From Geosiphon pyriformis (taxonomy: Eukaryota > Glomeromycota > Glomeromycetes > Archaeosporales > Geosiphonaceae), in NCBI GenBank assembly GCA_016748015.1, contig JAAOMT010000261.1, forward strand, positions 75,644 to 139,643: a DNA stretch of 64,000 nucleotides, given 5' to 3'. Both the position numbers and the translations under genes were made by a program. The notes under the pieces were generated by a model, which saw nothing but the letters and a program-made list of their open reading frames with translations, did no database searches and was not told the origin of the DNA. Below, one piece after another: positions 1-11,778 of the stretch (positions within the stretch are counted from its first letter, which is position 1; every line of letters begins with the position of its first letter).

Positions 1-550
1 CCAGTGGATCTGCTATCTAAGATAAATTTGATTGGGGTATTGTTTACAGTGGCTTCCATATACATAGTAGTGATTGGGCATTTTTTATCCAATGCTGCTC
101 TACTGAACATAGCCTTGTTTTCCTCTAATTCAAAAAAAAAATAGCTGCGAGACTGTTATCTTCAGTGGCAACTGCTAGTAATATTGTTTGGCTCAATTTG
201 TTAAAGGAATTTTTGGTTCTGTTTATGTTTCTACCATTATTGTTTTCGATGATCAGATTTTTCAGTATATTAAAATAAGTTTGTTAATAATTTTGGTAGT
301 TTGGATTGATTTACTGACTGGTTCCGGCGCAGTTTGGATTCCTCTGAACCAATGTGTTCTGGTTCCACATGGGCTGATTTTGGGACTTAGGATGCCAATT
401 CGGGTTGACTATTATGGGCTGTTACTAGTAAGTTCTTTGATTTTGATACATGGTAGGATATTGGCATGATATTGACATGTACTGGTTTTTGGGCATTTGG
501 GGTGACATGTAATAATTATTTTCGCGTGCTTTCTGCATCATTCACATTCG

Positions 551-2193
551 ACATTAACTAATCAAATGTCCTATGCATTTGCAAAAATAGCAGGCACGTG
601 TTTCTGTTCTGAATTCCTGGTGCAATGAGTGATTATTTCGACTGTTGCTGACTTTCTGGCTGCATCTTTGGAATAGTTGGTATGTATTTCTTCTTGGATC
701 CGGGATGAGATAACTTTCTATTTTCTTAGAGAGTTCCTCCCCTAATTGTGTTATTCTTTTCTTTAATGTTTCTGTCTTATTTTTTTCCATTACCATGTTA
801 ACCATTTGACTATGATTAGCTTCTTTCTCAGCCAATTCAAGAGCTCTGGTGAGCATAATGGCTTTTGGTAAGGAATTAGAGTGGGCAGAGCATATTCTTC
901 CTAAAATACTGCTTTTTAATCCTCTAATAAACTGATTTAAAACCTGAGGATCAGTATAGTATCCTTGTTTAATTGCTTCAATCTGATGGTGAATTCGATT
1001 GAATCAAGCAAGGTATTAGGTGACAGTTTTACCAGTATCTTGCTTAATAGTATTAAATTTGTTCTGTAGTTGAATTACAGCATTTGGGTTGCTAAAATAC
1101 TTCAGGAGTGCATTTTTAAATTTGGTGAAGCTCGTGGGTTTTGTTTCTAGACTTTGATACTACAAGTTGGCTGTGCCTTTCAGGAAGAAAGATAATGTTT
1201 GAATTGCTCTTTGGTCATTCCAGTTATTTGTCTGGATGGTTTTTTGCACTTCTTTGAGCCATATATACACATCTATTTCTTCTTTCTCTCCTGAGAAATC
1301 TGTTAGTCTTGTGATATATGGTGTGGCCATTTTGTCACCATTTTCTGCTAGTAGGCTTATTGGTCTAAGAGGAGATGGGATGATATTTTCTTGAACATTC
1401 TTAAAGGTGGCTTCTTTTATATTTACTTCTTTCTTTTGATCATGAGTTTTTTGGTTTCTGGACTGGCTGCTTGTTCCAGTGACTGGTCTTGTGCTTGTTT
1501 TTTCACTGGTTTCTTTGGATTCTGATTCAGACTCTTCTTCACGGTTTTTAAACCCCACTCCAAATTTTGGTTGAAAAAAGAGTTTTTAGAATAGCAATGA
1601 ATATTTTCCTGTAATTGGTATATCTTCCCAATTGTGTTGTTTAAGCTTCTTAGTGTAATTAGGAGTTCTTGGTATTTGTGGGGTTGATGTGGATGATGAT
1701 GCAGCTCCTAATGGGAGTTGGATTTTATTATCTGAGGAAAAATAGTAAGATCTTTCTTCTGGTAAATGAAGGCATTGTTTCTTTACTGATTGCATGATGT
1801 TTTTCTTAAGTGTTTGGGTGGGTGTTCCTAATTTTTGCTGATTTTTTTCATGATTAATTTCTGGATTGTGGATGAGTTCTCTGGTGTTCTTTGTGAATAT
1901 TGGAAAATTTTGTTGGCGTATTGTTCTATTTCGCAATGGATTTTGACAATAGTCACGGCTATTACTGCTATTTCCTTTGTAGTGTATTGTAATAATTCTC
2001 TATATAATCCAAGTTTTGCATCATGTAGTTCTTCTTTCTTTCTTATGTGATAATTTATTCTGGCATTGATATAATAAGTAAGAGCAGATTCTGCTGAACA
2101 ACACTCTTCTGGTAATCCAAAATCACTTTGATTTTGTGTGTAAATAGCACAGCAGAATTTAAGAACAGTAAGGTTAGAGGTTTTTGTCACCAC
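551..2193 (-). pseudogene. Gyp-A gag remnant with CCHC zinc knuckle
   Basis: Capsid/nucleocapsid polyprotein that would package element RNA. The pieces run 2193-1828 (N-terminal, Cys-containing), 1936-1586 (Ser/Thr-rich linker), 1558-1160 (start of the retrotransposon Gag core, with a FSGEKEEIDVYIWLKEV-type motif) and 856-554. The core is homologous to the Gag of Gyp-E at 26950-27540. A zinc knuckle lies at 592-551 as C-x2-C-x4-H-x4-C, with an in-frame TAA just before the last Cys. Many stops make it nonfunctional. Confidence 0.75.
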
Positions 2194-2274
2194 TTTTGTC
2201 TCTTCCTTTTTAGCAATAAATTATTGCTAATTATTATTTTTTTTTGATTTTCTTTCTTCATAGGGTTCACCAAA

Positions 2275-3055
2275 TGTTATGGGATGGTTTTCTTGGTATA
2301 TTTAATTGCCAATATCCTGTTTTAATTGCAATCAGTCTCTCGTGAGTTCCTCAATTCTATTTGTGTAATAATGTCACTGTTATACTGAAGGCTTTTTCTT
2401 TAATGTCACAATGTAAGTTATTTCTCAATTCCTAATTGTTGTATATGTTTATATACTTCTTTTTAGAGACTGAACTGAAATCTATCTGCTGTCTGGGGTC
2501 TTCTCTGAGACTATTCTTGCAATTGCCTGATGTGTTTCTCTAATCTAGAAACACAGAATGTTAATGGTCTTTAGTGCTTTTCTTAATTCTTACAATAAAG
2601 CTTTTATCAATTAGTAATAATGTGAATAATCTTGATCAGAGATTATTCTTCCAAGGAATTCAACTGATGAATGATAGTTTCATTCAATAATTAACACAAG
2701 TGAGTTTTTTACTACTTTGGGTTGTGATAATTCAGTTTTAAATATTCTTTTTCATTTCTTTTTAATTTAAAAGTTTCTTGGGATATTTAATTTAAAAGTA
2801 CAATTTAAAGTAGAGTTTGTTGGATAAATTGGATCTATTGCTTGATAAGTTATGATTTTTATTACTTGATTGACTTTTCTCAATATTAAAGCTACTGTAT
2901 ATATACATGTTTGTAGTTCTATGAGAAAACACATTGTAATACTTTTTTTTTGATATTTCAATCTGGTGTTTGCTGCTATCACCAATTGGTATTGGCTGCT
3001 ATTGTAAACTGGTGCTTGCCACTATCACAAGATGGTGTTTGCTACTATGTTAATT
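2275..3055 (-). repeat. Gyp-A LTR (outer edge approximate)
   Basis: The inner edge is set by TGTTAT at 2275, next to a primer site whose minus-strand sequence begins TGGTGAACC. The outer (U3) end contains four tandem units of roughly 23 bp at 2963-3052, each around a TGGTGTTTGCTGCTAT-like core. I cannot fix the outer terminus to the base because the second LTR lies outside the window. Confidence 0.6.
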
Positions 3056-3174
3056 ATTACTTTTCTAAAATTATTACTGCACTATATTATGATTGAATAG
3101 TTTATATTATTTTTATGATTCTTTTGCTAAATTTTTAAACTATAACAATACTGAAAATGTCTTTAAAACAAAAT

Positions 3175-3306
3175 CACAACTGAATCTCTGTCTATTATAC
3201 AAAAAACTCAACCAAAACCTTCAAATATTACCAACACCATTATCAATTGAGCACCAAGTTATGGATTTGTTATTTGCTTTAAGACCCCAAATAATCATTT
3301 GTAACA
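3175..3306 (+). repeat. Gyp-E-type LTR 3' (U5) fragment
   Basis: This stretch aligns with the last ~130 bp of the Gyp-E LTRs (25750-25886 and 34970-35105) and ends in the same GTAACA terminus. It is followed directly by integrase-coding sequence (Gyp-B) with no primer-binding site. It is therefore either a truncated insertion into Gyp-B or the product of a large internal deletion. The sequence between Gyp-A and this fragment (3056-3174) is unassigned AT-rich DNA. Confidence 0.6.
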
Positions 3307-4729
3307 CTATAAAACACACACTATTTGATTTAACTTATAAAAGAACAACAATATTACCAATTAATTTTACAGTAAAAACATAACCAGTACAACCAATTAA
3401 TAAAGAAAACTTTCAAAAAACATTTCAATAAAAAGTCTATACTTTTTTTAGTATATTGGAAGAAAAATAACAAATTGTAGCTATCTATATTAAATATTTT
3501 TAAGCTTAATAAAAAGAATAGCATAACAACAAACTGTTACCAGTCACCAATAAATTTAAAATTGGAAATAAAGTTTTCTTACACAAAATTAAGGCTAAAA
3601 AACAATGGAGTAGAAAATTTAAACATAAATAAGATAGATTATTCTATATTCATAAAGGTTTAGGCAATGAATTATACAAATTAAAACTTAATAACAAAGT
3701 CTTAACAAAAGTTGCACATAGAGATTAATTAAAACATTACCACTTTAAAACAAATTCTGAATTATTAATTCCACAAATTAGTACATATTCCTCTTTAATT
3801 AATCCTAAAAATATTTCTTGAAACTTAAAATCAATAGTTGTAATAGAACAACAACTAAACTTAAACACTTAATTTAATATTATAACTCTTTTAATAATAC
3901 ACAAACATAAAACAAAAATAGTAAATAATTACAAAAAATATTCAAATCCAAAACATATAAAACTTCTATATCCAAAAATAATTTCTTTATTTTTTTCAAA
4001 TTTTTTTCAAAATTTTTATTCTTAGTTAGTTACTTTTTATTATAATTATTTCCTGAAACATTTAGCAAATATCTCAAAAATTAATGTTAATATTGAAAAC
4101 ACTTTCTGATTTATCCATAACAATTAATAAAAATTAAATTAATTACATTCAAAAAAAAACTACAACACCAATAGTACTTAATTTACAAAATTATTACCTT
4201 TATAAAAGAAAAACAAGAAGTTACTTTGGAAATCAATTACCAGAACTTTTAAAGCAAGTTTTAAAAAAAAATTTTTTAATTGTCCCTATTGACATTTCAT
4301 CAAATGCTACAACTTAACAAAAACTTCTACTATTTTTCAATAAACAAAACAATAAACATAATCTTATTTATAAATATTTTCATATTGGAAAAACATTTTA
4401 TGAACGAAAACTGGAACTTAAAACAACAAATTTCATCTTTAAAGCTATATAAAAACAAATTTACAATAAATTCAAAACAGCAACTAGACCAACAAATACT
4501 TGTTACAAACTTAAAACAGCTTTTAGACTTTATAACTTGTTTAACACTTGTAAAAATGTCTTATAAAATTCAATACTATAACCAATAAAGATTCAATATA
4601 TTGGCAAGCTTACAGAACTGATTTTTTTAACAATTTCAAACCAAATTACCATGATTATTTTGGACCACTATTTTAATATTACAGATAGTTCTTAGACTTT
4701 AATGAAGCTCAGTTTTGAAAAAAAAATTA
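3307..4729 (+). pseudogene. Gyp-B: integrase C-terminal remnant plus 3' coding tail
   Basis: A plus-strand remnant of Ty3/gypsy pol. Translated in pieces, 3310-3880 matches the integrase C-terminal region of Gyp-E (about 33000-33440), including a KFKIGNKVFLHK core and the KKQWSRKFKHK segment. 4030-4690 encodes a further broken tail, which includes an open stretch at 4280-4588 (102 aa) with no domain I recognise. Stops are frequent. An A-rich purine run, GAAAAAAAAATTA, ends at 4729 and serves as the polypurine tract for the LTR that starts at 4730. Confidence 0.6.
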
Positions 4730-5682
4730 TGTTACTAGTAGAATTTTAGCTATTAATTAGCATAAAATTACTCTTATAATTCCTATTATTAATTAGCATA
4801 TATTAATATTATTTTAAATTATTACTTATTATTTAATCAAATTATTAAATATTACTATTTAATTAATAAATTAATTTATACTATAGAAATTAAAATGATC
4901 AAATTACATAATACTCTGAACTACTTAACATTTAAGAATTTGCCAAAATTTGCCAAAATAATAAATAATTTACCAAAATAGTTAATAGTTCATAAAAATA
5001 ACTTGTAGTTTGCCAAAATGTATTTTTGATTTATTAAAATTATAGCAAAGAAAAAAGTTTGAGTTCAAAAACTAGTATTATAACAAGTTGTATAAAAAAA
5101 AAGCTTCTCTTTTCAAAAAAATATAACTTACTTTAGATATTTTAATTAGAATTAATTATCTCTTATATATCTTTACAAATTAAATAAAAATCAAATATTT
5201 ATAAACCCAAATCTCTAATTATTATACTGAAAATTTCCGAAATCCAACTAACATTTTTGAAATTAATTAGTTACCAATTTTAGTAATCTGTTAATGATTT
5301 CAGGTCTGAATAGAAAATAATTCTTTTGACAAAATTCTATTTTTTTATATTTTTTTTATATTTTTTTACTTTTTTTATTATAAATATTAAATTAGTTTAT
5401 AAACAAGATTCCTGTAAAAGAATTGACTTTTACAACAAAGTAACTACATATTTTTAGTAAGCTTCCAGACAGATAATTCCTAAGAAAAAGTTAATTTTTA
5501 TTACAAAGTAATTACATATAGTAACTGACATAAAATTGGCTATTTTACTTATAAGTTTAGTAGTTTAATTATAAGAGATAATTTAAAAATAAATTCAATT
5601 ATCAGAGATTCATTAGCTTCCAAAAAACATAAATTGACAGCAATAACATTTAAAAAAAGAGACCCAAAAACCTTCAGTAACA
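4730..5682 (+). repeat. Gyp-B 3' LTR
   Basis: It begins TGTTAC after a purine run and ends CAGTAACA, the same terminal pair as the other LTRs in the window. Near 4930-5020 there are repeated TTTGCCAAAAT units, again a U3-type repeat. The flank that follows, GTAT at 5683-5686, is the first base of the protease/gag remnant of Gyp-C, so Gyp-B appears to have landed inside Gyp-C. The 5' partner LTR is not identifiable. Confidence 0.6.
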
Positions 5683-6293
5683 GTATTAAAAACAGTTCTA
5701 TTGAATAATAGTATTTCTAATTGGGTTTCTAATTTAAAGAGAAATATAGTTGCAAGTAATTCATTTTCTGTGATGGTTGCTAATGAAATATTGTTGGTAA
5801 GTATTTGTTAATTGGTTTTTAAATTGTTGGATATGTTGTCTTCTGGGATAACTAAGAGACTTAAATAGTTCTGGAAATTTGAGTTTTGGATATATTCACT
5901 TTCCAAACTTCTTGAATGTAATTTTGATGATTGATTTAATAAGCTAGGAATCAGTTAATGCATAACTATTGCTGATCTCTAATTTTGTTACATGTGTGTC
6001 ATTTTTGGTTTTTGGTTGCCAATTGATATTTGACTTAAATTTTGTAGTGGTGCTTGAATTGGTAATAATTAATATATAATTTATAGCTATGGCTGATAGA
6101 TGATTTGTGGCTGTAGCTGATAGATAATTGGTTCTGAAGCTTGATATACTGAAAGTAAGTATATCAGTTATTATGTCTTTGAGGTATAATGAGATTGATA
6201 TAGTTCTTGATTTGAGATATAATTTGGAGTTTAAAATTGGCAATTGGGATTTCAATATTAATTTTCTGATTATTAATTATTTAATCTTAATTG

Positions 6294-6335
6294 GTAGTCT
6301 ATTCTTAAATATTCTTGTTTATTACAATAGTAACA
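6294..6335 (-). pseudogene. Gyp-C Gag zinc knuckle, mutated
   Basis: The frame gives C-x2-C-x4-Y-x4-Y where the parallel site in Gyp-E has C-x2-C-x4-H-x4-C. Both ligand losses are single transitions (CAT to TAT and TGC/TGT to TAC/TAT). The surrounding residues (CYYCNKQE..LRID) align with Gyp-E CHYCGKQKHLQFEC. Confidence 0.7.
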
Positions 6336-7523
6336 GATATGTGTCTTTTGCTATCATAATTAATTGGTTAATGATAATAATAAATGTAATTAATTCTAAA
6401 AACAATTGGAGTTTTCAGAATTGTTACAGTATTGTAAAAATTGATAGATTATCTAATTATTAGCTAAGTATCTCTTGATTTTTTGATTAATGGTTTTGCC
6501 AAGTTGTTTCAATTTAGTATCCAATTTAAATGATCCATTTATTATTAAGTTGACAACTTGAGTGTGGTTGGCTTTGAATTTGGCCAATTTAAAATCTCTG
6601 ACATAAGTTACTATATCTTAAAGAATGTTTGGATGCATTGGTCATATTTATTATAACAAGCTACTATGTAATCTGTGGATAAACTGGTTCAATATTTGTG
6701 CCTTAATAAAGTAATCAGTTTGTATTGCTTGTATTTGGTGCAAATTTCTGTGAAAATGTTCTAAGTAAGTGGTAATTGCTTTAGTTTTATCTTGTTTGAG
6801 TGTAGTAAAACTAGTTAATAACCAATTAATACTGTTGTGATCACTAAAGTATTGTAGAAATGTGGTTTTAAATATATCAAAGATTTATAACTTGTTGACA
6901 AGATTCTAATATCATAAGTTGATAGTACTCTGTAAAAAGTAGAGAATAACTTGAAAAGCTCTGTTATTGTTCTAATTATTGGCTGTAATTGCCTTGGCTA
7001 TATTATTTAATTATAATTGGATTTTGTTCTTTTTGCCAATGAATTTTTTAAGTTTGACAATAGATATATATGCTATTGATACTACTTGTTGTTGTTGTAA
7101 TTGTTGTGGTAATAAAGTAATTAGTATAACTGGTGAATTAATTATAATGACTAGAGGTAAGTCTTGCTAAATAATAGGAATGGAGTTTAGATTATTCAAG
7201 TTTTGTTGAGTTGGAACAATCAGAGTTTGTATTTTCAGATTATTTGGAATCAGATCTTAATTATTGTTTTTTTGACTGCTGTCTTTTTCTTCTGAATTGG
7301 TATCTTTTCAATAATGAGTAAATCTAAAATTTGGTTGGAATGGCAGTAATTAGAGTTTTAATGGTATTATTGGTTGCAATTTAAATCCTTTAAAGTAATT
7401 GCCATAAGTTCCTAATAATTTGGCTTTCTTTTGATTATTTTGGAATAATACTCTGAGTAATAGTGTTTTCATAATTGATGGTAATATGGATCTTGATAAT
7501 ATGTGTATGGTATTTTTTAGTAT

Positions 7524-8484
7524 TGTTACAGATAATTATTTGGGGTTTCAAATCAAATAACAAATCCATAACTTGGTGCTCAATAGCTGGTAGAGATGTT
7601 GATATCTAAAAATTTTGGTTAAGTTTTTTGTATAATAAACAGAAATTCAATTGTTGTTTTTATTTATCACTTCCCAGAATTGCAATTCTGTCAATTTTTT
7701 TTTTGGCTTGGTAGTCAGCAATCTCCTGATAAGCTATCTTTAATTATAAGTGTCTACTCTTATTTCTAGATTTTTTACCAATGCTATATCCTGATGTTAG
7801 TACTTCTATGTATTAATCAATTAGTAAACAATAAAAAAAATAAAAAATAAAAAATAAAAAATAAAAAATAAAAAAAATAAAAAAAATTAAGCCAAGGCAA
7901 TAAAAAGTTAATATTCCATCAATAGCCATAATCAAGAACTATTGTTTCAGTATAGTTAAGTGTTGGATTTTATCAACATGAAGTATTAATAAATAGAAAA
8001 ATAATTAGATTTTCAAACAAATAACAATAACATGAATTTAAAGAATTAAAAAGATATTTTATTTATATAATTCTATTTCAGTTGATAGCAACTATTTTTG
8101 AAATAAGAGTTAATAAATAAAAAAGAAAGAAGATTGTTCTAAATTAATAAAACTCTATTAAATTCTCCTAGAATTCTTGAATTCTTTTAGAATTAATTTT
8201 TCTGCTTTTAATACTTTCACTATATATATATAATTTATGTTATACGAAATTCTATACATTTATAAGCAATATGCCATAATTTTTTAAATAATGTTTACAT
8301 TGCTAAGCAATGTGTCTGTAATTTCTGACAATGTGTTCATTACTAAGCAATGTACCATAATTCTCTGACAATGCTTCACATTGTTGAACAATGTGCTCAC
8401 ATGCTAAATATTATTCTCTTATTGGTCTATTTTCTCTATTCATTTTTCCTATTATTTTTCTTGTATTTTTTTTTATAAGTAATA
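7524..8484 (-). repeat. Gyp-D 3' LTR
   Basis: Starts TGTTACAG and ends GTAATA (GTAACA with one C-to-T change). About 961 bp, slightly longer than its partner because of an (AAAAAT)n expansion at about 7830-7890. The U3 half (about 8260-8400) carries tandem ~40-bp units around the palindrome ACATTGCTAAGCAATGT. Confidence 0.85.
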
Positions 8485-8586
8485 TTATTCTCTTCTATAA
8501 TATTAAACTTCTGCAAAATTTTCTAAATTTCTCTTTTGTATTAATGTTGTTGCTGTAATTTCTATTGCTATTTTTTAAATCTAATT

Positions 8587-8871
8587 TTATATGTAACTGG
8601 AGTTTTTAACTATAGTGGTCTGTTCAAAATATCCAAGTTCAAATCTTGTATTTGTATTATGTATATGTTTAAACATAATGTCCTTATTATTATTACTGAA
8701 TTGAGTTAATTTTTGCTCCATTGTAAGATCTAAAAGTGTAATATATTGTTTGGTGTTTGAAGTGGATTTTGAATTGTTATTGGCAGAGTTTAAATTGTCA
8801 TTATCATTAACAGAGTTTAAATCATTGTCATCATTAGAGAAGTTTGAATTAGGATTAATTTCTGATTCCAA
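8587..8871 (-). pseudogene. Gyp-D dUTPase N-terminal remnant
   Basis: A 94-residue open stretch: an Asp/Asn/Ser-rich linker, then a segment matching the start of the Gyp-E dUTPase. NTNTRFELGYFE corresponds to NTNAGFDLRYPE, and FSNNNKDIM to FSNNNESIM. It stops before motif 2. It shows that the dUTPase module is a family trait and not a one-off capture in Gyp-E. The motif 1 Asp has become Glu and the Ala-Gly is lost, so it could not be active even if complete. Confidence 0.65.
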
Positions 8872-9373
8872 TTTCTATTTGTTCTTATTAATTGGTTCTT
8901 CTTTAAATATATGATACATGAGAGTGGATTGTAACTACATTTCAATATTCTGACTTAGGGCCATCAGATGAGTTTTGCTAATTTATGGTACTGTGGAAAT
9001 TAGGTTTTATTGGGCTATTGGAGATAAGTTTCCTTGTATAATAGCAGTATTTAGAATTTATCAGACCTCAAATGTTCAGGTTTTTGAATAATTCTCAGAG
9101 TTTGAATTGCTAAAAATTTAACAAGTTTTATTAACGATAAGTTTTTTTGTATGATAGTAGAGTTAAGATTATTGGGTTTTGAATGTTTGGGTTTTTAAAC
9201 AATTAGGTCTTGAATAATTAGAGTTTTAACAAGTTTTTTAATGATAATACTAAAATAAAAATTTTATAAATCCTAAATGATTTTTCCTTGTTTTTTCTTG
9301 GTTTGCCACTTTTCTGCATGGTTGTTGCTAGTGCTGGTTCTTTGTTAGATTATATCTCACAGGAAGCACCAAA

Positions 9374-10298
9374 TGTTACAGGTAATTATTTAGAGTCTTG
9401 AATCAAATAACAAACTCATAACTTGGTATTCAATAGCTAGTAGGGATGTTGATATCTAAAAGTTTTGGGATCTGAAAATTTTGGTTGAGTTTTTTGTATA
9501 ATAAACAGAAATTCAAGTATTGTTTTTATTCATTGCTTCTTAGAATCACAATTCCATCAATTTTTTTCTTGGCTTAATGGCTGATAATTTCCTGATAAAC
9601 TATTCTCATTTATAAGTGTCTATCCTTATTCCTGAATTTTTTACCAGTGCTATATTCTGACATTAGTATCTCTGCATATTAATCAATTAGTAAACAATAA
9701 ATAAAAAAATAAAAAAAATTAAGCCAAGACAATAAAAAGTTAGTATTCTGTCAATAGCCATAATCAAGAGCTATTGTTTCAGTATGGTTAAGTGTTGGAT
9801 TTTATCAACATAAAGTGTTGATAAATAGAAAAGTAATTAGATTTTCAAACAAATAATAATAACATGGATTTGAAGAATTAAAAAGATATTTTATTTATAT
9901 AATTCTATTTTGGTTAATAGCAACTATCCTTAAAATGAGAGTTAATAAATAGAGAAGAAAAGAAATTGTTTTAAATTAATAAAACTCTATTGAATTCTTC
10001 TGGAATTAATTTTTCTGCTTTTAATACTCTTGCTATATATATATAATTTATGTTATATGAGATTCCATATATTTGTGAACAATGTGCCATAATTTCTTGA
10101 ACAATACTCACATTGCTGAGCAATATGTCTGTAATTTCTAATAATGTGTACATTGCTAAGCAATGTGCCATGATTCTCTGACAATGCTTCACATTGCTGA
10201 GCAATGTGTTTATATGCTAAATACTATTTTTTTATTGGTCTATTTTCTCTATTCGTTTTTCTTACTATTTTTCTTGTATTTTTTTTCTATAAGTAACA
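9374..10298 (-). repeat. Gyp-D 5' LTR
   Basis: 925 bp, starting TGTTAC and ending GTAACA on the plus strand. It is highly similar to 7524-8484 over its whole length. Palindromic U3 units occur at about 10070-10210. The plus-strand CAGGAAGCACCAAA just before it is the reverse complement of the primer-binding site. Confidence 0.85.
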
Positions 10299-10499
10299 GT
10301 ATACAATAGTATGATAAATAAATAAATAAAACAATTCTTGGTTTTTTTCAATTAGACAGTTGTATTTTTCTTGATGTTCTTGCTAATGTTTGTAATTTTT
10401 TTTGTTTACAAAGATAATAAAAATTTTTTTTAGATGTAATTTCTTGTTTATTTCTGTGATTATTGGTACAAACAGATGGTTTGATAGAAGTATGGTGTT

Positions 10500-10709
10500 T
10501 TAAAATAATTTACTGTAGAAATTGTTAAGAACAGTTTCTGGATTTTTTTGGTTTTTCAAATAGGATTTAATTTTTTTGTTAATGTAGTAATTGAAAGCTA
10601 ATTCTGTTGGCCAATTGTTACTTGTCAATTTAAGATAACTTTGATAATGTTGAAATAAAGATTTCGTAAATTCTAAATGATTTTTTTCTATAATTTTTTG
10701 GTCTGCCAC
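10500..10709 (-). pseudogene. Gyp-C gag N-terminus
   Basis: A 69-residue frame, clearly homologous to the Gyp-E gag start at 25948-26157. Both open MA(D/E), share NHL-F-K-LFQ and end F-Y-(S/T)-(K/E)-LF. The identical relative position just inside the LTR and primer site confirms it as the first gag segment. The homology continues in pieces to 10303, where Gyp-D is inserted. Confidence 0.75.
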
Positions 10710-10773
10710 TTTTTCAGATAATTGCTGCTAGTACTGGTTTTTTGTTAAATTATATTTCATAAGAAGCATCAAA

Positions 10774-11778
10774 TGTTACAAATAATTATTTAAGATGTTG
10801 ATACAAATTAAAAATCTGTAATTTGGTGCTCAATAGCTTAATAATGTTAGTAATATCTAAAAGTTTTCATGATTTGAAAATTTTGGTAGAATCTTTTGTA
10901 TAATGAAAAGAGATTCAATTGATGTTTTAGTATTTGTTTCAAAAGTTTTTTCCATAAATTTTTTTTTCAGCATAATGGCCAGTTTTTTTAGCAGTTTTGT
11001 TTTTCTGATAAGCTATTTTTAATTTTATAAGTTTTCTATTCTTGTTTTACAAATTTTTTACCAAATTATTCTTAATATCAATAATTTAGCACTTAATTTC
11101 TTTTAATCAATTAATAAACAACACAGAAACAAAACAAAAAAACATAAAAAAAATAAAAAAAAATAAAAATAAAAATAAAAAATTAGTATTTTGTCAATAA
11201 CCATAATTAAGAGCTATTAATCTAGTATGATTAAGCATTAGATTCTATCAATATGAAGTATTAATAGAATAAAAGTGATTAATATTTTTTAATTAAGCAA
11301 TAATAACATAGATTTAAGTAATAATTAATATTTTATTAATATGTAATTTGATATTACTTTAAGTTGTAAAAAATTATCTTTTAAAAAAAAAAGTATTAAA
11401 TAATTAATAAATTGTTGGTTTCAATTCTGTTCTTTTTGTTTCTAATACTTTTACTATATATACTTAATTTTTGTTATACAAGATCTCACATTTTTTTAAG
11501 CAATATGCCTTATTTTCTTTAATAATGTTCTCATTGTTAAGTAATATGCTATGATTTTTTAACAATGTACATATTGCTAAATAGTGTATTATAATTTACT
11601 GACAATGTATGCATTTTTAAGCAGTATACTATAATTTACTGACAATATGCATATTGTTAAGCAATATGTCATAATTTCTGATCTTGTATTTACTTGTTAA
11701 GTATTATTCTTCTATTGATCTATTTTTCTTATCTGTTTTTTTTACTTTTTTTCTTTGTACTTTTTTTTATAAGTAATA
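10774..11778 (-). repeat. Gyp-C 5' LTR
   Basis: About 1005 bp from TGTTAC to GTAATA. It is alignable end to end with the two Gyp-D LTRs but more degraded. U3 again has repeated TTGCTAAGCAAT-like palindromes (about 11500-11690). The adjoining primer site reads TTTGATGCTTCTT on the minus strand, against TTTGGTGCTTCCT in Gyp-E. Confidence 0.75.

Larger units (their letters stand above)
1..3055 (-). mobile_element. Gyp-A: decayed Ty3/gypsy LTR retrotransposon, 5' half, cut by the left window edge
   Basis: Read on the minus strand, the order is LTR (2275 to about 3055), primer-binding site (about 2264-2273), gag (2193 to 551) and the start of an aspartic protease (about 150 to 1). The remaining pol lies beyond the window. 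Gag is broken by several stops and frame changes. The protease start has the form LDSRST, where retroelement proteases have LDSGS/T: the catalytic Asp is kept but the following Gly is Arg, a G-to-A change. Its primer site begins TGGTGAACC and differs from the TGGTGCTTCC of the other elements here, so it is a separate family. Confidence 0.8.
7524..10298 (-). mobile_element. Gyp-D: internally deleted Ty3/gypsy element with two LTRs
   Basis: LTR-internal-LTR unit on the minus strand, with LTRs 9374-10298 and 7524-8484 and an internal segment of only about 890 bp. That segment holds the primer site (CAGGAAGCACCAAA on the plus strand at about 9360-9373), a decayed gag N-terminus near 9330-9000, the start of the dUTPase region (8871-8587) and a purine tract at 8485-8497. 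Everything between gag start and dUTPase, and everything after dUTPase, is missing. Flanks 7520-7523 and 10299-10302 are both GTAT, a target-site duplication inside Gyp-C gag. Confidence 0.85.
5683..11778 (-). mobile_element. Gyp-C: decayed Ty3/gypsy element interrupted by Gyp-D
   Basis: Minus-strand order is LTR 11778-10774, primer site next to 10773, gag from 10709 and a trace of protease near 5690-5900. Gag is split at 10303/7519 by Gyp-D (7524-10298) and resumes in homology on the other side, at about 7519 down to 5900. Gag resembles Gyp-E gag throughout (start near 10709, central domain at 7160-6520, knuckle at 6335-6294). The 3' part is lost where Gyp-B inserted. Confidence 0.75.

Noticed and set aside
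7830-7890. A/T hexamer array as a possible satellite or telomere-like repeat
   Set aside because: It lies inside a Gyp-D LTR and a shorter version occurs at the same place in the partner LTR, so it is a local expansion of a poly-A-rich LTR segment.
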